DNA from: Streptomyces sp. CNQ-509
GTDB taxonomy: Bacteria > Actinomycetota > Actinomycetes > Streptomycetales > Streptomycetaceae
NCBI RefSeq assembly: GCF_001011035.1
Contig: NZ_CP011492.1
Span: 1,247,501 to 1,311,500 of the forward strand
Direction of reading: 5' to 3'
Length of the DNA stretch: 64,000 nucleotides
Shown here: positions 16,760 to 25,570 of the stretch, in pieces
Numbering within the stretch: the stretch's first letter is position 1
Layout: every line of letters starts with the position of its first letter
Made by a program: the position numbers and the translations under genes
The notes under the pieces: model-generated
Seen by the model: the letters and a program-made list of their open reading frames with translations, nothing else
Told to the model about the DNA's origin: nothing
Databases searched by the model: none

Positions 16760-17443
16760 ATGGCACTGACCTCGCCGCGCCGATCGAGCCTCACCGACCA
16801 GGTGATCGCGCAGTTGCGCACGCAGATCACCGCGGGCGAGTGGCCGGTCGGCAGCCGCATCCCGACCGAGCCGGAGCTGGTGGAGCAACTGGGCGTCGCG
16901 CGGAACACCGTCCGCGAGGCGGTCCGGGCGCTCGCGAACAACGGCCTGCTCGACATCCGGCAGGGCTCCGGCACGTACGTCGCCGCGACGAGCGAGCTGG
17001 CCGGCGTGATGCAGCGCCGCTTCGCCGATGCCCGTCCCGCGCACGTCGCGGAGCTGCGCAGCGCGCTGGAGGCGCAGGCGGCCCGGCTGGCGGCGGTGCG
17101 CCGTACGGAGGCGGAGATGACGCAGTTGGAGCTGCTGCTGCGGCGCCGCGAGGAGGCGTGGGAGTCGGGCGACGCGGCGGCGTTCGTCGACGCGGACGCG
17201 ACGCTGCACCTGGCGGTGGCGACGGCGTCGCACAACGAGGTGCTGACGGCCGTCTACGCGGACCTGGGCGAGGTCGTCCGCACGACGCTGCGCTCCAAGG
17301 TGGGCGACGTGCTGCTGCCGGCGGAACACCTGGACCACGCCCGGATGGTGACGGCGATCCGCGCGGGCGACGCGGAAACCGCCGCGGAGGAGGCCGCAAG
17401 CCACGCCTACGGCTGCATGCCGGAACCGGCCCTCGGCGGCTGA
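16760..17443 (+). CDS. FadR-subfamily GntR transcriptional regulator
   Basis: 227 residues. The N-terminal winged helix (about 8-75: LTDQVIAQLRTQITAGEWPVG, IPTEPELVEQLGVARNTVREAVRALANNG, quoted in parts) is the GntR DNA-binding domain. The C-terminal FCD domain (about 95-220) is all-helical and includes the metal/ligand residues in DADATLHLAVATASHN and AGDAETAAEEAASHAY. Such regulators usually repress a divergent transporter or catabolic gene and release DNA when they bind a carboxylic acid. The divergent CynX-type MFS gene is the probable target. ATG 16760 follows GGGAGAG. Confidence 0.92.
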   Translation: MALTSPRRSSLTDQVIAQLRTQITAGEWPVGSRIPTEPELVEQLGVARNTVREAVRALANNGLLDIRQGSGTYVAATSELAGVMQRRFADARPAHVAELRSALEAQAARLAAVRRTEAEMTQLELLLRRREEAWESGDAAAFVDADATLHLAVATASHNEVLTAVYADLGEVVRTTLRSKVGDVLLPAEHLDHARMVTAIRAGDAETAAEEAASHAYGCMPEPALGG

Positions 17444-17459
17444 CGGCCAGGCACCCCGG

Positions 17460-17909
17460 CTAGCCGTCCGGTACGTCGCGTATCGGTTCGTGGCTGATCC
17501 AGGCGTGGGCGACGTCGAACCAGCAGCGGTCGGTCAGCTCGCCGCTCTCCGCCGGGTCGAGGCGCACGCGCATGCCGTCGACGTCCGGGTCCCACCAGCG
17601 GGCGCACTCGATGTGCAGTTGGACGGCGTCCGTGTAGGGGCCCGCGTTGTAGCAGCGGGCGGTGACGGTCGAGCCGGTGACGGTGGTGCGGCACTCGGCC
17701 TTCGTCGGGCCGCCGCGGTCGCCGGCGCCGGGGACCGCACCGGGGCCGGGACCGGGGAGAGAGCCGGGGCCGTCCGCGGCGTACGCGGGACCCGCGGCCG
17801 GCAGCAGCACCGGCGCGGCGAAGGCGAGGGCCGCCGCGCCCAGAAACGTACGGCGGCGCGCGGAGACCCGGGTGCGGCGGCCGGAACGACGCGGGCCCTC
17901 ACGCACCAC
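17460..17909 (-). CDS. Secreted protein of unknown function with Tat-like signal
   Basis: 149 residues. The N-terminus is strongly basic with a twin-arginine pattern (RRRTFLGAAALAFAAPVLL) and a probable cleavage after AYA (about residue 43), so export by Tat or Sec is expected. After a Gly/Pro-rich spacer, the mature part has four Cys (ECRTTV, RCYNAG, HIECARWW, DRCWFD), consistent with two disulphides. I do not recognise the fold. The first of two tandem GTG codons (17909) has GAGGAGG just upstream. Confidence 0.75.
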   Translation of the reverse strand: MVREGPRRSGRRTRVSARRRTFLGAAALAFAAPVLLPAAGPAYAADGPGSLPGPGPGAVPGAGDRGGPTKAECRTTVTGSTVTARCYNAGPYTDAVQLHIECARWWDPDVDGMRVRLDPAESGELTDRCWFDVAHAWISHEPIRDVPDG

Positions 17910-18094
17910 ACAACCTCCTCGGCCGTACGGCGACGCACCTGCGCGCGTCGCTGCTGCACCACAAGGGGACGGTAACCGCCCCTCCAGCGTGCGCCGCCGC
18001 CCCGCCCCCGGCCCACCGGCCTACGCCGAACGGGCGACCCCCGCAGAGGGCCGCCCGTCCGCCGTGGAACCAGTACCGTTGCCGGTCCTCCCGG

Positions 18095-18862
18095 CTACGC
18101 GCCCATGATGTGCACCCCGCCGTCCACGTGCACGATCTCGCCCGTCGTCTTCGGGAACCAGTCCGACAGCAGCGCCACGACCCCGCGCCCCGCCGGCTCC
18201 GGGTCCGCCATGTCCCACTCCAGCGGCGAGCGCGTGTTCCACACGTCCGCCAGGTCCGAGAAGCCGGGGATGGACTTCGCCGCCATGGAGCCGATGGGAC
18301 CGGCCGAGACCAGGTTGCAGCGGACGTTCTCCTTGCCCAGGTCGCGGGCCAGATAGCGGCTGGTGGCCTCCAGGGCCGCCTTCGCCGGGCCCATCCAGTC
18401 GTACTGCGGCCACGCGAACTGCGCGTCGAAGGTCATGCCGACGACCGAACCGCCGCCCTGCATCAGCGGCAGGCACGCCATCGTCAGAGACTTCAGCGAG
18501 AACGCCGAGACATGCATGGCGGTGGCGACGGACTCGAAGGGGGTGTGCAGGAAGTTGCCGCCGAGCGCGTCCGGCGGGGCGAAGCCCACGGAGTGCACGA
18601 GGCCGTCGAGCCCGCCCAGCTCCTCGCGCACGATGCCCTCGATCCGCGCCAGGTGCTCGTCGTCGGTGACGTCGAGTTCGACGACCTTCGCCGGCTTGGG
18701 CAGCTTCTTCGCGATGCGCTCGGTGAGCGTGGGCCGCGGGAACGCGGTGAGGATGATCTCCGCGCCCTGCTCCTGCGCCAGCTTCGCCGCGTGGAAGGCG
18801 ATGGACGACTCCAGCAGCACCCCGGTGATGAGGACGCGCTTGCCGTCGAGGATTCCGCTCAT
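18095..18862 (-). CDS. fabI: Enoyl-[acyl-carrier-protein] reductase (NADH), InhA/FabI type
   Basis: 255 residues. It reduces trans-2-enoyl-ACP in the last step of each fatty-acid elongation cycle. The modified Rossmann motif GKRVLITGVLLESSIAFHAA (residues 7-26) and the catalytic pair Tyr-x6-Lys (YDWMGPAK, about 158-165) are diagnostic, as is the substrate-loop region SAGPIGSMAAKSIPGF. The TGVLLESSIA sequence is that of the actinobacterial InhA branch. fabG lies immediately upstream with only a 5-base gap, so the two are one operon. This enzyme class is the target of isoniazid/triclosan-type inhibitors. Confidence 0.96.
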   Translation of the reverse strand: MSGILDGKRVLITGVLLESSIAFHAAKLAQEQGAEIILTAFPRPTLTERIAKKLPKPAKVVELDVTDDEHLARIEGIVREELGGLDGLVHSVGFAPPDALGGNFLHTPFESVATAMHVSAFSLKSLTMACLPLMQGGGSVVGMTFDAQFAWPQYDWMGPAKAALEATSRYLARDLGKENVRCNLVSAGPIGSMAAKSIPGFSDLADVWNTRSPLEWDMADPEPAGRGVVALLSDWFPKTTGEIVHVDGGVHIMGA

Positions 18863-18867
18863 GGTGC

Positions 18868-19587
18868 TCAGTGACCCATGCCCAATCCGCCGTCCACGGG
18901 AAGGACGGCTCCGGTGATGTACGAGGCGTCGTCGGAGGCGAGGAAGCGCACCGCGGCTGCGACGTCCTCCGGCCGCGCGTACCGGCCGAGCGGCACCTGC
19001 GCGGCGATCTCCGCCTGCCGCTCCGCCGAGAGCACCCGCGTCATGTCGGTCTCGACGAAGCCGGGAGCGACGACGTTGAAGGTGATGTTGCGCGAGCCCA
19101 GCTCGCGCGCCAGCGAGCGGGCGAAGCCGACGAGCGCCGCCTTGGAGGCGGCGTAGTTGGACTGGCCGGGGGAGCCCATGAGGCCCACCACGGAGGAGAT
19201 GAGCACCACGCGGCCCTTGCGGGCCCGCAGCATGCCGCGGTTGGCTCGCTTGACGACGCGGAAGGTGCCGGTGAGGTTGGTGTCCAGGACGGAGACGAAG
19301 TCCTCCTCGGACATCCGCATCAGCAACTGGTCCTTGGTGATACCGGCGTTGGCCACCAGCACCTCGACGTTGCCGTGTGCCTCCTCCACCTCCTTGTACG
19401 CCCGGTCGACCTGCTCGGTGTCGGTGATGTCGCACTTCACGGGCAGACAGCCCAGCTCCACCAGCGCCGCGGGCGGCTCGCCGGAGCGGTACGTGAACGC
19501 GACCTTGTCGCCCGCCTCGGCGAACGCGCGGGTGATGTCGAGGCCGATACCGCGGTTGCCTCCGGTGACCAGAACCGAGCGGCTCAA
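18868..19587 (-). CDS. fabG: 3-oxoacyl-[acyl-carrier-protein] reductase
   Basis: 239 residues, classical short-chain dehydrogenase. NADP motif TGGNRGIG (8-15), NAG in VANAGITKDQLL, catalytic Ser in LISSVVG and YAASK (about 149-153) are all present; the C-terminal PVDGGLGMGH is typical of the MabA/FabG1 type. It reduces 3-oxoacyl-ACP with NADPH. Placement directly before fabI as first gene of the pair reproduces the mycobacterial mabA-inhA arrangement. The 244-base gap upstream (19588-19831) is divergent with tldD and carries a CCACCA-rich stretch near 19790-19815. Confidence 0.96.
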   Translation of the reverse strand: MSRSVLVTGGNRGIGLDITRAFAEAGDKVAFTYRSGEPPAALVELGCLPVKCDITDTEQVDRAYKEVEEAHGNVEVLVANAGITKDQLLMRMSEEDFVSVLDTNLTGTFRVVKRANRGMLRARKGRVVLISSVVGLMGSPGQSNYAASKAALVGFARSLARELGSRNITFNVVAPGFVETDMTRVLSAERQAEIAAQVPLGRYARPEDVAAAVRFLASDDASYITGAVLPVDGGLGMGH

Positions 19588-19831
19588 GGACCCATCCCTT
19601 CTCCCTGGTGGCTCCCGGACGATCTCCAGGACTCCTCACCCGAGAAGCTATCGGTACGGGACGCGCCACGGGCATTCCGCCCCCCACACAGGCCCGCGGC
19701 GGACACTTGTGGGGTTCCGACAGAAACCCGCTGGGCACCGGGCAGCCGCTCGGGCATGATCGGCCGGGGGCCCGGACGCGGCCCGCGGCACCACCACCAC
19801 CCACCACCCACCACCGACCGGAGGGCAGAAC

Positions 19832-21361
19832 GTGAGCAAGTCGGTCCATTCCCTCGACGACGGGTTCCTCGCACTGCCGCTGAGTGCCCTCGCGGACGCC
19901 GCGCTCGCGCGGGCCCGGGCGCTGGGCGCCGAGCACGCCGACTTCCGCCTGGAGCGGGTGCGCAGCGCGGCCCTGCGGCTGAAGGACGCCAAGCTGGCGG
20001 GCTCCACGGACACCACCGACCTTGGGTACGCGGTGCGCGTGGTGCACGGCGGGGCCTGGGGCTTCGCCGCCGGGGTCGACCTGACGATGGACGCCGCCGC
20101 GCGGGTCGCCGCCCGGGCGGTGGCGATGGCGAAGCTGTCGGCGCGGGTCATCGCCGCGGCCGGGGCGGACGAGCGGGTCGAGCTGGCGCCGGAGCCGGTG
20201 CACGCGGAGAAGACGTGGATCTCCGCGTACGAGGTGAACCCCTTCGACGTACCGGACGCCGACAAGACCGGGCTGCTGACGGAGTGGAGCGAACGGCTGC
20301 TCGCCGCCCCGGGCATCTCGCACGTGGACGCCTCGCTGCTGGCGGTGCAGGAGAACAAGTTCTACGCCGACACCGCCGGCACCTCGACCACCCAGCAGCG
20401 GGTGCGGATGCACCCCGAACTGACCGCGGTGACGGTCACCGACTCCGGCGACTTCGACTCGATGCGCACCCTCGCCCCGCCCGCGGGCCGCGGCTGGGAG
20501 TACGCGACCGGCACCGGCTGGGACTGGGACGAGGAGCTGGCGCGGATCCCCGGCTGGCTGGCCGAGAAGCTGGCGGCGCCGAGCGTCGAGGCCGGCTCGT
20601 ACGACCTGGTGGTCGACCCGTCGAACCTGTGGCTGACGATCCACGAATCCGTCGGCCACGCCACCGAGCTGGACCGCGCCCTCGGCTACGAGGCCGCGTA
20701 CGCGGGCACGTCCTTCGCCACGTTCGACCAGCTCGGGACCTTGCGCTACGGCTCAGGACTGATGAACGTCACCGGCGACCGCACCGCAGAACACGGGCTC
20801 GCCAGCATCGGCTACGACGACGAGGGCGTGCAGGCGCAGTCCTGGGACCTGGTCCGCGAAGGCGTGCTCGTCGGCTACCAGACGGACCGCCGGATCGCGA
20901 AGCTCACCGGCTTCGACCGCTCCAACGGCTGCGCCTACGCCGACTCCCCCGCCCACGTGCCCGTCCAGCGCATGGCGAACGTCTCCCTCCAGCCCGCGCC
21001 CGAGGGCCCGACGACCGAGGAGCTGATCGGCGAGGTCGAGCGCGGCATCTACGTCGTCGGCGACCGCTCCTGGTCGATCGACATGCAGCGCTACAACTTC
21101 CAGTTCACCGCGCAGCGGTTCTTCCGGATCGAGAACGGCAGGCTGGCGGGGCAGCTCAAGGACGTGGCGTACCAGGCGACGACGACCGACTTCTGGGGCT
21201 CGATGTCGGCGATCGGCGGCCCGGAGACGTATGTGCTGGGCGGCACCTTCAGTTGCGGCAAGGCGCAGCCGGGGCAGTCGGCGTCCGTCTCGCACGGCTG
21301 CCCGTCCGCGCTCTTCCGGAACGTCAACATCCTCAACACCACCCAGGAGGCCGGCCGATGA
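19832..21361 (+). CDS. tldD: TldD/PmbA-family metallopeptidase, TldD subunit type
   Basis: 509 residues. The zinc motif HESVGHATE (about 272-280) with its HExxxH pattern identifies the catalytic subunit of a TldD/TldE pair, which in E. coli cleaves unfolded leader peptides, for example in microcin maturation. Further conserved blocks are GYDDEGVQAQ and the end SHGCPSALFRNV. GTG 19832 has GGAGGG upstream. The stop overlaps the next TldD/PmbA gene by ATGA, so both subunits are made together. No modified-peptide cluster lies nearby, so this is probably the general housekeeping pair. Confidence 0.92.
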   Translation: MSKSVHSLDDGFLALPLSALADAALARARALGAEHADFRLERVRSAALRLKDAKLAGSTDTTDLGYAVRVVHGGAWGFAAGVDLTMDAAARVAARAVAMAKLSARVIAAAGADERVELAPEPVHAEKTWISAYEVNPFDVPDADKTGLLTEWSERLLAAPGISHVDASLLAVQENKFYADTAGTSTTQQRVRMHPELTAVTVTDSGDFDSMRTLAPPAGRGWEYATGTGWDWDEELARIPGWLAEKLAAPSVEAGSYDLVVDPSNLWLTIHESVGHATELDRALGYEAAYAGTSFATFDQLGTLRYGSGLMNVTGDRTAEHGLASIGYDDEGVQAQSWDLVREGVLVGYQTDRRIAKLTGFDRSNGCAYADSPAHVPVQRMANVSLQPAPEGPTTEELIGEVERGIYVVGDRSWSIDMQRYNFQFTAQRFFRIENGRLAGQLKDVAYQATTTDFWGSMSAIGGPETYVLGGTFSCGKAQPGQSASVSHGCPSALFRNVNILNTTQEAGR

Positions 21362-22767
21362 CGCGGACGACCCGGACGACCGAGCCTCACGAGACCGTCG
21401 AGAGGGCCCTGGAGCTGTCGCGCGCCGACGGCTGCGTGGTGATCGCCGACGAGGAGTCGAGCGCGAACCTGCGGTGGGCGGGCAACGCGCTGACGACGAA
21501 CGGCGAGACCCGCGGCCGTACGCTCACGGTCATCGCCACCGTCGGCGGCCGGGAGGGCACGGCCTCCGGCGTCGTCTCCCGGGCCGCGGTCACCGCGGAC
21601 GACCTGGAGCCGCTGGTACGGGCCGCGGAGGCGGCGGCGCGGGAGAGCGGTCCCGCGCAGGACGCCCGGCCGCTGGTCGAGGGCGTGCCGCACTCGGCCG
21701 ACTTCGCCGAGCCGCCCGCCGAGACCTCCTCCGACGTGTTCGCCGCCTTCGCGCCCGCGCTCGGCGAGTCCTTCGCCCGCGCCCGGGCCGGCGGCCGGCA
21801 GCTCTACGGCTTCGCGAACCACACGCTGACCTCCACCTACCTGGGCACCTCCACCGGGCTGCGGCTGCGCCACGACCAGCCGACCGGCACGCTGGAGCTG
21901 AACGCCAAGTCTCCGGACCGGACGAAGTCCGCCTGGGCGGGCCGGTCGACCCGGGACTTCACCGACGTGGACCCCGCCGAGCTGGACGCGGAGCTGGCGC
22001 AGCGGCTGGCGTGGGCGGAGCGGACGGTGGAGCTGCCCGCCGGGCGGTACGAGACGCTGCTGCCGCCGAGCGCGGTGGCGGACCTGCTGGTGTACATGTT
22101 CTGGTCGGCCTCCGGGCGGGACGCGCACGAGGGCCGCACGGTGTTCAGCAAGCCGGGCGGCGGCACGCGCGTCGGCGAGAAGCTGGCCGGGCTGCCGCTG
22201 ACGCTGCGCAGCGACCCGGCGGAGCCGGGCCTGGAGTCGGCGCCGTTCGTCGTCGCGCACGCCTCCACCGACGACTGGTCGGTCTTCGACAACGGGCTGC
22301 CGGTCGGGCCCACGGACTGGGTGCGCGAGGGCACGCTGCAGCACCTGCTGACGAGCCGCTTCACCGGTGACCTCACAGGACTGCCCGTCACGCCCGAGGC
22401 GGACAACCTGGTGCTGGACGGGGGCGGCACGAAGTCGCTGGACGAGATGGTCGCGGGCCTCGGGCACGACGGGCCGGGGCTGCTGCTGACCTGCCTGTGG
22501 TACATCCGCGAGGTCGACCCGGCGACGCTGCTGCTCACCGGGCTGACCAGGGACGGCGTGTATCTGGTGGAGAAGGGCGAGGTGACCGGGGCGGTGAACA
22601 ACTTCCGCTTCAACGAGTCGCCCGTCGACCTGCTGGGGCGTGCGGCCGAGGCCGGGGCCACGGAGCGGACGCTGCCGCGCGAGTGGGGCGACTGGTTCAC
22701 GCGGGCGGCGATGCCGCCGGTCCGGGTCCCCGACTTCAACATGAGCTCGGTCAGCCAGGGCGTCTAG
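21358..22767 (+). CDS. TldD/PmbA-family protein, TldE (PmbA) subunit type
   Basis: 469 residues, same family as the upstream gene but without an HExxxH zinc site, which marks it as the non-catalytic TldE/PmbA partner. Family blocks seen: [15 protein letters not shown] near the N-terminus, [19 protein letters not shown] in the middle (quoted up to 19 residues), and [18 protein letters not shown] near the end. The ATGA overlap with tldD implies fixed stoichiometry of a heterodimer. A 94-base gap follows before tyrS. Confidence 0.9.
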   Translation: MTRTTRTTEPHETVERALELSRADGCVVIADEESSANLRWAGNALTTNGETRGRTLTVIATVGGREGTASGVVSRAAVTADDLEPLVRAAEAAARESGPAQDARPLVEGVPHSADFAEPPAETSSDVFAAFAPALGESFARARAGGRQLYGFANHTLTSTYLGTSTGLRLRHDQPTGTLELNAKSPDRTKSAWAGRSTRDFTDVDPAELDAELAQRLAWAERTVELPAGRYETLLPPSAVADLLVYMFWSASGRDAHEGRTVFSKPGGGTRVGEKLAGLPLTLRSDPAEPGLESAPFVVAHASTDDWSVFDNGLPVGPTDWVREGTLQHLLTSRFTGDLTGLPVTPEADNLVLDGGGTKSLDEMVAGLGHDGPGLLLTCLWYIREVDPATLLLTGLTRDGVYLVEKGEVTGAVNNFRFNESPVDLLGRAAEAGATERTLPREWGDWFTRAAMPPVRVPDFNMSSVSQGV

Positions 22768-22861
22768 CCGCCATTACCCTCGTACGCAGCACTCCCGTAC
22801 CCGGCCGCGCGGTCGGCCGGGCACGGGACCGGGATCGAGACCGAGAAGAGAGACGAGACAC

Positions 22862-24139
22862 GTGACGGACATCGTCGACGAGCTGCGGTGGCGCGGGCTG
22901 CTGGCCCTGTCCACCGACGAGGACGCACTGCGCAAGGCGCTCGCGGACGGTCCCGTCACGTTCTATTGCGGCTTCGACCCGACGGCGCCGAGCCTGCACG
23001 TGGGACATCTGGTGCAGGTGCTGACCGTGCGCCGGCTCCAGGAGGCCGGGCACCTGCCGCTGGCCCTGGTGGGCGGGGCGACCGGCCAGATCGGCGACCC
23101 CAAGCCGGACGCGGAGCGCACGCTGAACGATCCGGAGGTCGTCGCCGGCTGGGTGGAGCGGGTCCGCGCGCAGATCGAGCCGCTGCTCGACTTCGAGGGC
23201 CCGTACGCCGCCCGGATGGTCAACAACCTGGACTGGACCTCGGGCCTGTCGGCGATCGAGTTCCTGCGCGATATCGGGCGGCACTTCCGGGTGAACAAGA
23301 TGGTCGCCAAGGAGGCCGTCGCGCGCCGGCTGGAGTCGGAAGAGGGCATCAGCTACACCGAGTTCAGCTACCAGATCCTGCAGAGTCTGGACTTCCTGGA
23401 GCTGTACCGGCGGTACGGCTGCACGCTGCAGACGGGCGGCAGCGACCAGTGGGGCAACCTCACGGCGGGCACCGACCTGATCCACCGGGTCGAGCCGGAG
23501 GCCGCGGTGCACGCGCTGGCGACGCCGCTGATGACGAAGGCCGACGGCACGAAGTTCGGCAAGACGGAGGGCGGCGCGGTCTGGCTCGACCCGGAGCTGA
23601 CGACTCCGTACGCCTTTTATCAGTTCTGGCTGAATGTCGACGACCGCGACGTCTCCCGCTACCTGCGGATCCTCAGCTTCCGCAGCCGTGAGGAGCTGAT
23701 CGAGCTGGAGCGGCAGACGGCGGAGCGGCCCCAGGCGCGGGCCGCGCAGCGGGCGCTGGCGGAGGAGCTGACGACGCTGGTGCACGGCGCGGCGCAGTGT
23801 GCCGCGGTGATCGCCGCGTCGCGGGCGCTCTTCGGGCAGGGCGAGCTGGGCGAGCTGGACGAGGCGACGCTGCGGGCGGCGCTGGCCGAGGTGCCGCACG
23901 CGCGGGTCGCGGAGCTGGGTCCCGTGGTGGAGCTGCTGGCCGAGGTGGGTCTGGCGCCGAGCAGGTCGGCGGCCCGCAGGACGGTCAAGGAGGGCGGGGC
24001 GTACGTGAACAACGTGAAGGTCGCCGCCGAGGACGCCGTGCCGGCGCCCGGGGACCTGCTGCACGGGCGCTGGCTGGTGCTGCGCCGGGGCAAGCGCAAC
24101 CTGGCGGCGATCGAGCTGGCGGCCCCCCAGGACGGCTGA
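22862..24139 (+). CDS. tyrS: Tyrosyl-tRNA synthetase
   Basis: 425 residues, class I aminoacyl-tRNA synthetase. HIGH-equivalent HVGH (about residues 45-48), tyrosine-site [10 protein letters not shown] (34-43) and KMSKS-equivalent KFGKT (about 234-238) are all present, and an S4 RNA-binding domain closes the protein (about 360-420, [20 protein letters not shown]). TyrS charges tRNA-Tyr. GTG 22862 follows an AGAGAGACGAGAC-type purine run. The stop codon lies inside the left arm of the terminator palindrome. Confidence 0.97.
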   Translation: MTDIVDELRWRGLLALSTDEDALRKALADGPVTFYCGFDPTAPSLHVGHLVQVLTVRRLQEAGHLPLALVGGATGQIGDPKPDAERTLNDPEVVAGWVERVRAQIEPLLDFEGPYAARMVNNLDWTSGLSAIEFLRDIGRHFRVNKMVAKEAVARRLESEEGISYTEFSYQILQSLDFLELYRRYGCTLQTGGSDQWGNLTAGTDLIHRVEPEAAVHALATPLMTKADGTKFGKTEGGAVWLDPELTTPYAFYQFWLNVDDRDVSRYLRILSFRSREELIELERQTAERPQARAAQRALAEELTTLVHGAAQCAAVIAASRALFGQGELGELDEATLRAALAEVPHARVAELGPVVELLAEVGLAPSRSAARRTVKEGGAYVNNVKVAAEDAVPAPGDLLHGRWLVLRRGKRNLAAIELAAPQDG

Positions 24140-24187
24140 CGGAAGGCTCCGCTCCCCCCGGACGGGGGGAGCGGAGCCTTCCGTCAG
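24136..24187. terminator. Perfect 24-bp bidirectional terminator holding both stop codons
   Basis: Bases 24136-24159 pair without a mismatch with 24164-24187 around a GGAC loop. The tyrS stop (TGA, 24137-24139) is in the left arm and the stop of the convergent GlsB-like gene (24184-24186 on the minus strand) is the symmetric triplet in the right arm. The structure must therefore terminate both transcripts and leaves no untranslated space between the coding regions and the hairpin. Confidence 0.85.
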
Positions 24188-24465
24188 CGGGGGCTCCGGA
24201 TCTTGTGGCCGCGGAACCTCTCGTACATCGGGGCGCCGAGCGCCACGACGCCCACGGCGCCGGCGAGCTGCAGGAGGTGCCGGATCCAGTCGACTCCCCT
24301 GGTGTCGTCCACGCCGATCCCCGAGGCCGCGGCGTTGCCGATGATCGACCCGATGATGCCGCACACGATGGTCAGCCAGATGGGGATGGCCTGCCGGCCG
24401 GGCAGGATGATCCGGGCGATGACACCCAGGATCAGGCCCAGCACGATGGCCCACAGCCAGTTCAT
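24184..24465 (-). CDS. GlsB/YeaQ/YmgE-family stress membrane protein
   Basis: 93 residues with three membrane helices: MNWLWAIVLGLILGVIARII, then IPIWLTIVCGIIGSIIGNAAA, and LLQLAGAVGVVALGAPMY. The Gly-rich GxxGSxxG pattern in helix 2 is the transglycosylase-associated/GlsB family mark. These proteins are induced by stress in many bacteria; the molecular function is unknown. ATG 24465 is preceded by GAGGAGG. It is convergent with tyrS and shares its terminator. Confidence 0.9.
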   Translation of the reverse strand: MNWLWAIVLGLILGVIARIILPGRQAIPIWLTIVCGIIGSIIGNAAASGIGVDDTRGVDWIRHLLQLAGAVGVVALGAPMYERFRGHKIRSPR

Positions 24466-24638
24466 GTCGCCTCCTCGTGCGGCGGTGTCCGCCTGCCGTG
24501 CCAGTTTCTTGCGGTGGCCGGGGGGGCGCATTCCGGCCAGGTCTGTTCGGGTTGCGGGGCGGTATGTCCCGCCCCCGGATCGAACGGGGCGCCTTCCCGG
24601 CGTACCTTGGGGAGGTACCCGGTGCCAGGGGGTGGAAT

Positions 24639-25034
24639 GTGAAGCGGAAGCGCCGCGGCGATGCCGACGTGTTCAGGATCACCGGCGCGCGGCAGAGCCT
24701 GGACGATGACGTACGCGGCCGGCAGCGGCGGTACGTGATCTCCATGACGATCCGGGCGGTCTCGGTGGTGGCCGCGGCCCTGCTCTGGAACGTCCAGCGG
24801 CATACCGCCGTCGTCGCGCTCATTCTCGGCATGTTCATCCCGTACTTCGCGGTGATCATCGCGAACGCGGGCCGTGAGAGCATCCGTTCGCTGCCCTCCA
24901 CCTTCGTCGTCGCCCCGGAGCGCAGAGTGATCGCCCCGCCGCGGCGGACCGCGCGTGAGTCCGGCGCCCCGGGTGAACGGGCCCCGGCCGGGGACGAGTC
25001 GACGACCAGTGAGAGCGCGCCGCCGCCCGTTTGA
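24639..25034 (+). CDS. DUF3099-family membrane protein
   Basis: 131 residues: basic start, conserved FRITGARQSLDDDVRGRQRRYV, then two membrane helices (AVSVVAAALLWNV; VVALILGMFIPYFAVIIANAG) and a polar Pro/Ser/Glu-rich tail. This is the layout of DUF3099, an actinobacterial family of unknown function. GTG 24639 has GGTGGA just upstream; the preceding in-frame extension (from 24477) is low complexity. It stands alone. Confidence 0.82.
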   Translation: MKRKRRGDADVFRITGARQSLDDDVRGRQRRYVISMTIRAVSVVAAALLWNVQRHTAVVALILGMFIPYFAVIIANAGRESIRSLPSTFVVAPERRVIAPPRRTARESGAPGERAPAGDESTTSESAPPPV

Positions 25035-25152
25035 TCACCAAGTGTGCAAGCTCAGAAAAAGCTCAAATCAAATATGCCCATCCGGTGCCGGGCGGCCCTT
25101 CTCGCGTGACATACTTCGTACGCGCTCCGCATCCCCCGTCGGAGCGACGGAC

Positions 25153-25190
25153 CGACGCCGGGCAGCTCCCCCCGTGGCTGCCCGGCGTCG
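25153..25190 (+). promoter_or_regulatory. Perfect hairpin 29 bases before the next gene
   Basis: A 14-bp perfect stem (25153-25166 with 25177-25190) with a 10-base loop lies in the leader of gene 25220-25528, downstream of an unusually AT-rich block (25040-25075) and a CATACT box near 25110. It could be a terminator for an upstream transcript, a leader element, or the end of a short non-coding RNA starting near 25118. Confidence 0.45.
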
Positions 25191-25219
25191 CCCCTGTTCC
25201 GGTACGTAGGCTGGGCCCC

Positions 25220-25528
25220 GTGAACACCGCTGATCCCGCTCTCATCTGCTCCGCCAAGGGCTGCCGCGCGCCCGCGGTGTGGGTGCTCGCCTGGAACAAC
25301 CCGAAGCTGCACACGCCGGAGCGCCGAAAGACCTGGCTCGCGTGCGAGGAGCACCGCGAATACCTGAGCCGGTTCCTGGGCGTACGGGACTTCCTCAAAG
25401 AGGTCGTCACGCTGGCGGACTGGCAGGAGGCGGAGCAGAGCGCGGCACGTGCGGAAGCCGGAGAAAAGGCGGAAAACGGAGAAAGGGACGCCGACGGCGA
25501 CAGCGGGCCGGGGCCCCGCCGGGCCTGA
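25220..25528 (+). CDS. Small conserved protein with zinc-type cysteine/histidine spacing
   Basis: 102 residues. The first 70 residues are well structured: ICSAKGCRAPAVWVLAWNNP then WLACEEHREYLSRFLGVRDF. Cys at about 10 and 15 with Cys-x2-His at about 42-45 looks like a small zinc-binding module. The rest is an acidic Ala/Glu tail. Homologues are common in Streptomyces, sometimes mislabelled as enzymes; I know of no proven function. GTG 25220 lacks a strong Shine-Dalgarno sequence and follows TAGGCTGGGCCCC, so it may be leaderless. Confidence 0.72.
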   Translation: MNTADPALICSAKGCRAPAVWVLAWNNPKLHTPERRKTWLACEEHREYLSRFLGVRDFLKEVVTLADWQEAEQSAARAEAGEKAENGERDADGDSGPGPRRA

Positions 25529-25570
25529 GCGGCGCCCGCCGCACCCGGAAGAATCCCCGGCTCCCCCGCG

